A DNA stretch of 33,897 bases from NCBI GenBank assembly GCA_041645075.1, contig JBAZQS010000008.1, positions 1 to 33,897 on the forward strand, read 5' to 3'. Shown piece by piece: positions 32,545-33,897 of this stretch (position 1 is the first letter of the stretch; every line of letters starts with the position of its first letter). Origin of the DNA: JBAZQS01 sp041645075 (lineage in GTDB: Bacteria > Patescibacteriota > Patescibacteriia > 2-01-FULL-39-33). A program made the translations under genes and the position numbers. The notes under the pieces are model-generated. The model was not told the DNA's origin. It saw nothing but the letters and a program-made list of their open reading frames with translations, and ran no database searches.

Positions 32545-33315
32545 TTATTTACTGCCCGCCATTATCTCCTTCATTTTTGCCATAATCTGTTCCCATATTT
32601 CCGACGGGACCGCTCCCTCCACTTTTTTGCCGTTGATAAAAAAAGTGGGCGTGCCTCTGACGTCTAAATTAAAGCCGTCTTGCGCGTCTTCCATGACTTT
32701 TCCCTGAAATTTCCTTGACTTAACGCACTCATCAAATTTTTTCAAATCCACGCCCGACAGTTGGGCCATCAACCTGACTGTTTCGGGGGTGATGTTTTCT
32801 TCCGGCCGGGAAAATAACCGGTCGTGTATCTGCCAAAATTTGCCCTGCTCCTCGGCGCACAATGACGCTTCGCTAACAACCGCGGAATTATCGTTAATGA
32901 CTGGATATTGCCGGTAGATAAAAAGCAGGTCATCTTTATATTTATTGATAAATTCACGAATGACGGAAAATTCCTGTTTGGAATGCAGACATTGAAAATC
33001 GGCAAATTCCACGATAACCAGCGGCGCCTTTGGATTGCCGAATTGCGGGCGATCCATTTTTTCCACCAATTGCCTCTGGGGGCTTTTCTGCTCGTTATCA
33101 AAAAACGAGCGGTCAATCGCATTGATATTTTGAACAATATTTTTATTGTCTTTAATGTTTTTGACCAAGCCAAAAACCGCCGCCGCCAGCAAGACAAACA
33201 AAAGAATGATTAAAAAAATCAGCGCCATAATCGCCCGACCCCACCTTTTTTTATACCACTTTTGGGGCGCCTGATTTATATTGTCGGCCAAATTATCAGA
33301 AACGATTTGCGTCAT
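32545..33315 (-). CDS. membrane-anchored DsbA-like (thioredoxin_4 fold) protein with atypical CLHS site
   Basis: 256 aa from ATG 33315; an upstream in-frame extension to 33354 passes through the promoter and was rejected. A cytoplasmic basic N-terminus (QKWYKKRWGR), one membrane helix (about 29-51), then an extracytoplasmic DsbA-like domain: DRPQFGNPKAPLVIVEFADFQC (88-109), the helical insert with CAEEQGKFWQIHDRLF, and the cis-Pro loop VRGTPTFFING (219-229, P223). The usual CxxC is C109-L-H-S112 here, so the second Cys is missing and the protein cannot form the normal active-site disulfide. C153 and C197, seen in many relatives, may form a structural disulfide. It could be a monothiol isomerase or a non-redox chaperone. 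First gene of the por cluster. Confidence 0.9.
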   Translation of the reverse strand: MTQIVSDNLADNINQAPQKWYKKRWGRAIMALIFLIILLFVLLAAAVFGLVKNIKDNKNIVQNINAIDRSFFDNEQKSPQRQLVEKMDRPQFGNPKAPLVIVEFADFQCLHSKQEFSVIREFINKYKDDLLFIYRQYPVINDNSAVVSEASLCAEEQGKFWQIHDRLFSRPEENITPETVRLMAQLSGVDLKKFDECVKSRKFQGKVMEDAQDGFNLDVRGTPTFFINGKKVEGAVPSEIWEQIMAKMKEIMAGSK

Positions 33316-33327
33316 ATATTTATCAAT

Positions 33328-33356
33328 AGTATAACACGAAAAACACAAAAACACAA
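33328..33356 (-). promoter_or_regulatory. possible promoter of the dsbA-like/por cluster
   Basis: On the minus strand TTGTGT (33356-33351), 17-nt spacer, TATACT (33333-33328), 12 nt before the ATG, so the leader would be only a few bases. The -35 box lies in repeated CACAAAAACA units, so its match may be chance. Confidence 0.4.
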
Positions 33357-33448
33357 AAACATGGAAACATGGGACACTAATTAAATTATTTTTTTATTGT
33401 TTTTGTGTTTTTGTGTTTCCATGTTTTTGTGTTTTTGTGTTTTTGCGT
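33341..33448. repeat. CACAAAAA-type inverted repeat
   Basis: Left arm of AACACAAAAACACAAAAAC plus CATGGAAACATGGGAC; right arm of GTTTTTGTGTTTCCATG with more TTTTTGTG units ending TTTTTGCGTCCC. The arms are inverted around an AT core (TTAAATTATTTTTTTATTG). The same unit is part of the insert in porA at 29899-29930. Confidence 0.7.
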
Positions 33449-33456
33449 CCCTTGCC

Positions 33457-33485
33457 TTGACCTCGCGTGAGATTTGTGATACAAT
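33457..33485 (+). promoter_or_regulatory. secG promoter
   Basis: TTGACC (33457-33462), 17-nt spacer, TACAAT (33480-33485). Leader of about 57 nt before the ATG at 33549. Confidence 0.7.
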
Positions 33486-33548
33486 AAATCCAGTGTATCG
33501 CTTGGCCAAATTTGATTAACTATCCCCGATATAACAATTTGTATTTTT

Positions 33549-33758
33549 ATGATTATAGACATTATTCAATTAACGGCGGCCGCGGCTTTAATTGTCGCCA
33601 TCTTAATGCAAAATCGCGGCACGGGCTTGGGAGCGGCTTTCGGCGGCGAAGGCAATGTGTATCGCACCAGGAGAAGTTTGGAAAAAATTCTCTTTAGGAT
33701 TACCATCGCGCTGGCCGTAATTTTTTTCTTGACCGCCCTTATCAACATCTTATACTAA
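33549..33758 (+). CDS. secG: preprotein translocase subunit SecG
   Basis: 69 aa, normal for a minimal SecG. Two membrane helices (residues 3-20 and 47-67) flank a loop with the family signature ILMQNRGTGLGAAFGG (17-32) and EGNVYRTRRSLEK. It is a small subunit of the SecYEG channel. ATG without SD; own consensus promoter. It is divergent from the dsbA-like/por cluster and is followed after 22 nt by another gene in the same direction. Confidence 0.93.
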   Translation: MIIDIIQLTAAAALIVAILMQNRGTGLGAAFGGEGNVYRTRRSLEKILFRITIALAVIFFLTALINILY

Positions 33759-33780
33759 TTCAAAAAACGGCCTTATTACC

Positions 33781-33897
33781 GTGAGTTTTATATCTTCTTG
33801 GAGAAAAAAAATATCCGACCTTTTTTCTCCGCAAAAAAGAAAATTGAAAGAATTCCAAAAACAGCACCAATTGGACAAACACTTGGTAAGTTCTTTG
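33781..33897 (+). CDS. 5' part of a gene, possibly an extracellular solute-binding protein (family 5)
   Basis: GTG start at 33781, frame open for 39 codons to the window edge. The 39 residues (SFISSWRKKISDLFSPQKRKLKEF …) are basic and polar, like the cytoplasmic leader before an anchor helix. From memory, secG in Parcubacteria is often followed by an OppA-like family 5 protein with such a start, but the sequence here is too short to show it. Alternative starts are not visible in this short piece. Confidence 0.4.
   Translation, partial: MSFISSWRKKISDLFSPQKRKLKEFQKQHQLDKHLVSSL

Noticed and set aside
33341..33448. CRISPR-like array
   Set aside because: The CACAAAAACA units are 8-10 bases, without spacers of even length and with no cas genes nearby; an inverted simple repeat.

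Overview
The window looks like a chromosomal segment of a Candidate Phyla Radiation bacterium, most likely of the Parcubacteria group (Patescibacteria). This is inferred from gene content and style, because no rRNA or taxonomic marker was compared. The pointers are a giant secreted Cys-rich protein, a TSP3-repeat membrane protein, a membrane-anchored M64-type peptidase, many short palindromic repeats inserted even inside housekeeping genes, and genes that mostly lack a Shine-Dalgarno (SD) sequence. TGA is used as a stop, so the code is standard, not the Gracilibacteria code.

Layout. (1) 1-10.5 kb, minus strand: a two-gene operon with its own promoter, a Ca-binding TSP3 membrane protein followed directly (TAA|ATG) by a giant exported protein of at least 3,142 codons that runs off the left edge. 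(2) 10.6-18.5 kb, minus strand: rsmA, an MFS permease, a FemAB-type acyltransferase, a TPM/LemA pair and leuS. Two copies of a ~180-bp palindromic MITE-like element bracket the TPM/LemA pair, and a second dispersed AT-rich repeat supplies the last codons and stop of rsmA and of the FemAB gene. (3) 18.6-22.45 kb: an accessory block of three genes that stands apart, a plus-strand polytopic membrane protein, a minus-strand GH16-like exported protein and a plus-strand 89-aa Cys-containing protein. These have consensus promoters, SD sites and stem-loop terminators, and the two divergent genes share an operator-like motif. (4) 22.45-25.4 kb: uvrA with a perfect consensus promoter. (5) 25.5-33.3 kb, minus strand: an apparent operon of a DsbA-like membrane protein, porG, porD, a cyclophilin lipoprotein, porA, a small Cys4 protein, porB and an exported M64-type metallopeptidase with TSP1-like repeats. 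The por genes would make a four-subunit 2-oxoacid:ferredoxin oxidoreductase; the thioredoxin-fold protein, the prolyl isomerase and the Cys-rich peptidase suggest a linked secretion and folding theme. (6) 33.4 kb to the end, plus strand: secG and the start of a further gene.

The most unusual theme is the repeats. At least five conserved genes (rsmA, leuS, porA, porG, femAB) carry palindromic repeats inside their reading frames, each kept in frame so that it adds an extra peptide, and one of these repeats also occurs as an intergenic copy. This resembles the palindromic elements of Rickettsia and may be a general gene-expansion process in this genome. The second candidate for novelty is the giant Cys-rich, CBM-like protein with its TSP3 partner. 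The third is the small SD-bearing GH16 block with its shared operator.
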